This document shows, piece after piece, positions 6,475 through 6,990 of a DNA stretch of 6,990 nt (its first letter is position 1; each line of letters opens with the position of its first letter). The position numbers and the translations under genes were made by a program. The DNA comes from Clostridia bacterium (GTDB lineage: Bacteria; Bacillota_A; Clostridia; Christensenellales; Aristaeellaceae), in NCBI GenBank assembly GCA_900754775.1, contig CAAEDZ010000233.1, forward strand, positions 1-6,990. Direction: 5' to 3'. Under the pieces are notes generated by a model. The model was not told the origin of the DNA. It did no database searches and saw only the letters and a program-made list of their open reading frames with translations.

Positions 6475-6990
6475 ATAGTCGATGGTGATAAAGCGGCCTT
6501 CCTGCGCGGCCTCCCGTGCCGCGAGGCAAACCGCCGCGCTCCTGAGACCATCGGTCAGGTCCGAGCGGGAGGGCCGGCCGTCCATCACGCGCAGGAACTC
6601 CAGCGCGAGCGCCTCGTCTCCGCCGAAGTGGTTGCCGTCCGGAAAGCGGAACTGCCTCGTGACGGTCTGGGGGGTGAGGTAGCGGTCCTCGCGGATCCGG
6701 GCTGTGTAGAAGTCAAACTCGGCGCTTGCGTCGGTACCGATGAGCCTTGCGCCGCGCCGGCCCGCACCTTTTTTGACGGTGAAGTTCTGGCTGTAGGTGA
6801 CAATCATGCCGCTTTCCATGGTCAGGATCATGGCCGCGCCATCCTCGTTGCCCGTATCCTTGGCAAAGCAGCAGGCGTCGCCCTGCACGTCCTCCTTGAG
6901 AATGTGCCCGACCACGTAGCTGCTCTCGCGGCAGGTGCGGTAGTCGGGACAGTCGGGGCAGCGCAGGCCCGCGGGGCGGTCGCCGCGGTA
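6472..6990 (-). CDS. Gfo/Idh/MocA-family oxidoreductase, C-terminal part (5' end beyond the window)
   Basis: The reading frame is open from the right edge to a TAA at 6474-6472, giving 172 visible residues of a protein whose N-terminal Rossmann domain lies outside the window. A GTG at 6915 is inside the frame and is not the real start, because coherent coding continues upstream of it. The visible part is the C-terminal beta-sheet substrate domain of this NAD(P)-dependent sugar or cyclitol dehydrogenase family. It includes a strand with a GTDASAEF-type core (visible residues 85-92), the segment FGGDEALALEFLRV (122-135) and the usual end DGLRSAAVCLAAREA (147-161) before GRFITIDY. Near the cut edge is a Cys-x2-Cys-x5-Cys motif (visible C11, C14, C20), which from memory occurs in a subgroup of these enzymes. 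The catalytic Lys of the EKP motif and the Asp/His pair are not visible, so activity cannot be judged. It precedes the aldolase gene by 13 bases. The family call is strong; the substrate is unknown. Confidence 0.88.
   Translation of the reverse strand, partial: YRGDRPAGLRCPDCPDYRTCRESSYVVGHILKEDVQGDACCFAKDTGNEDGAAMILTMESGMIVTYSQNFTVKKGAGRRGARLIGTDASAEFDFYTARIREDRYLTPQTVTRQFRFPDGNHFGGDEALALEFLRVMDGRPSRSDLTDGLRSAAVCLAAREAAQEGRFITIDY

Noticed and set aside
6459..6551. 31-codon upstream extension of the aldolase to an ATG at 6551
   Set aside because: The extension overlaps the upstream oxidoreductase, is Arg-rich and unlike aldolase N-termini, and the ATG at 6458 has a TAAGGAGG site 8 bases away.
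6913..6915. GTG as the start of the right-hand oxidoreductase
   Set aside because: The frame stays open and coherent to the window edge, including the Cys cluster, and the protein would lack its Rossmann domain if it started here.
1..6990. Sulfosugar (sulfoquinovose) or taurine degradation operon
   Set aside because: The known sulfoglycolytic EMP set uses a different isomerase family, a PfkB kinase and a class I aldolase, and no sulfonate-specific lyase or transporter is visible. The aminotransferase alone is not enough to support taurine use.
1..6990. CRISPR array, tRNA/rRNA, insertion sequence, phage genes or riboswitch
   Set aside because: No spaced direct repeats, RNA gene sequence, transposase or integrase motif was seen, and no gap between genes exceeds 21 bases.

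Overview
The window is one densely packed operon read entirely from the minus strand, so transcription runs from position 6990 towards position 1. It holds six genes: five complete and one cut by the right edge. The gaps are at most 21 bases, and one junction is a 4-base ATGA overlap. The sequence is GC-rich (clearly above 60% by eye, with strong G/C preference at third codon positions). Every complete gene has a purine-rich Shine-Dalgarno site, four of them close to the AAGGAGG consensus, usually overlapping the end of the gene before it. High GC, strong AAGGAGG sites and a sugar-enzyme operon suggest a high-GC Clostridia-type Firmicute, perhaps from a gut or other anaerobic habitat. This is an inference; nothing here fixes the taxon.

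In transcription order the genes are: (1) the C-terminal part of a Gfo/Idh/MocA-family NAD(P)-dependent oxidoreductase with a Cys-x2-Cys-x5-Cys motif (6472 to beyond 6990); (2) a class II fructose-bisphosphate-aldolase-family ketose-phosphate aldolase (5619-6458); (3) an FGGY-family carbohydrate kinase (4126-5616); (4) an L-arabinose/L-fucose isomerase-family sugar isomerase with AraA-like metal ligands (2715-4112); (5) a class III PLP-dependent aminotransferase with a long N-terminal extension (1146-2693); (6) a second, complete Gfo/Idh/MocA oxidoreductase (19-1149). A Shine-Dalgarno-like site just after gene 6 suggests the operon continues past the left edge. No promoter, terminator, transporter or regulator lies inside the window.

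The central three genes form a recognisable logic: aldose to ketose (isomerase), ketose to ketose phosphate (kinase), then retro-aldol cleavage to a triose phosphate plus an aldehyde (aldolase). The flanking dehydrogenases and the aminotransferase suggest the starting compound is not a simple pentose or hexose. It may be an amino, keto or otherwise modified sugar or cyclitol that is oxidised and deaminated before or alongside the isomerase-kinase-aldolase route. The substrate cannot be read from the sequence. The gene combination matches no textbook sugar operon I recognise, and this is the main point of interest.
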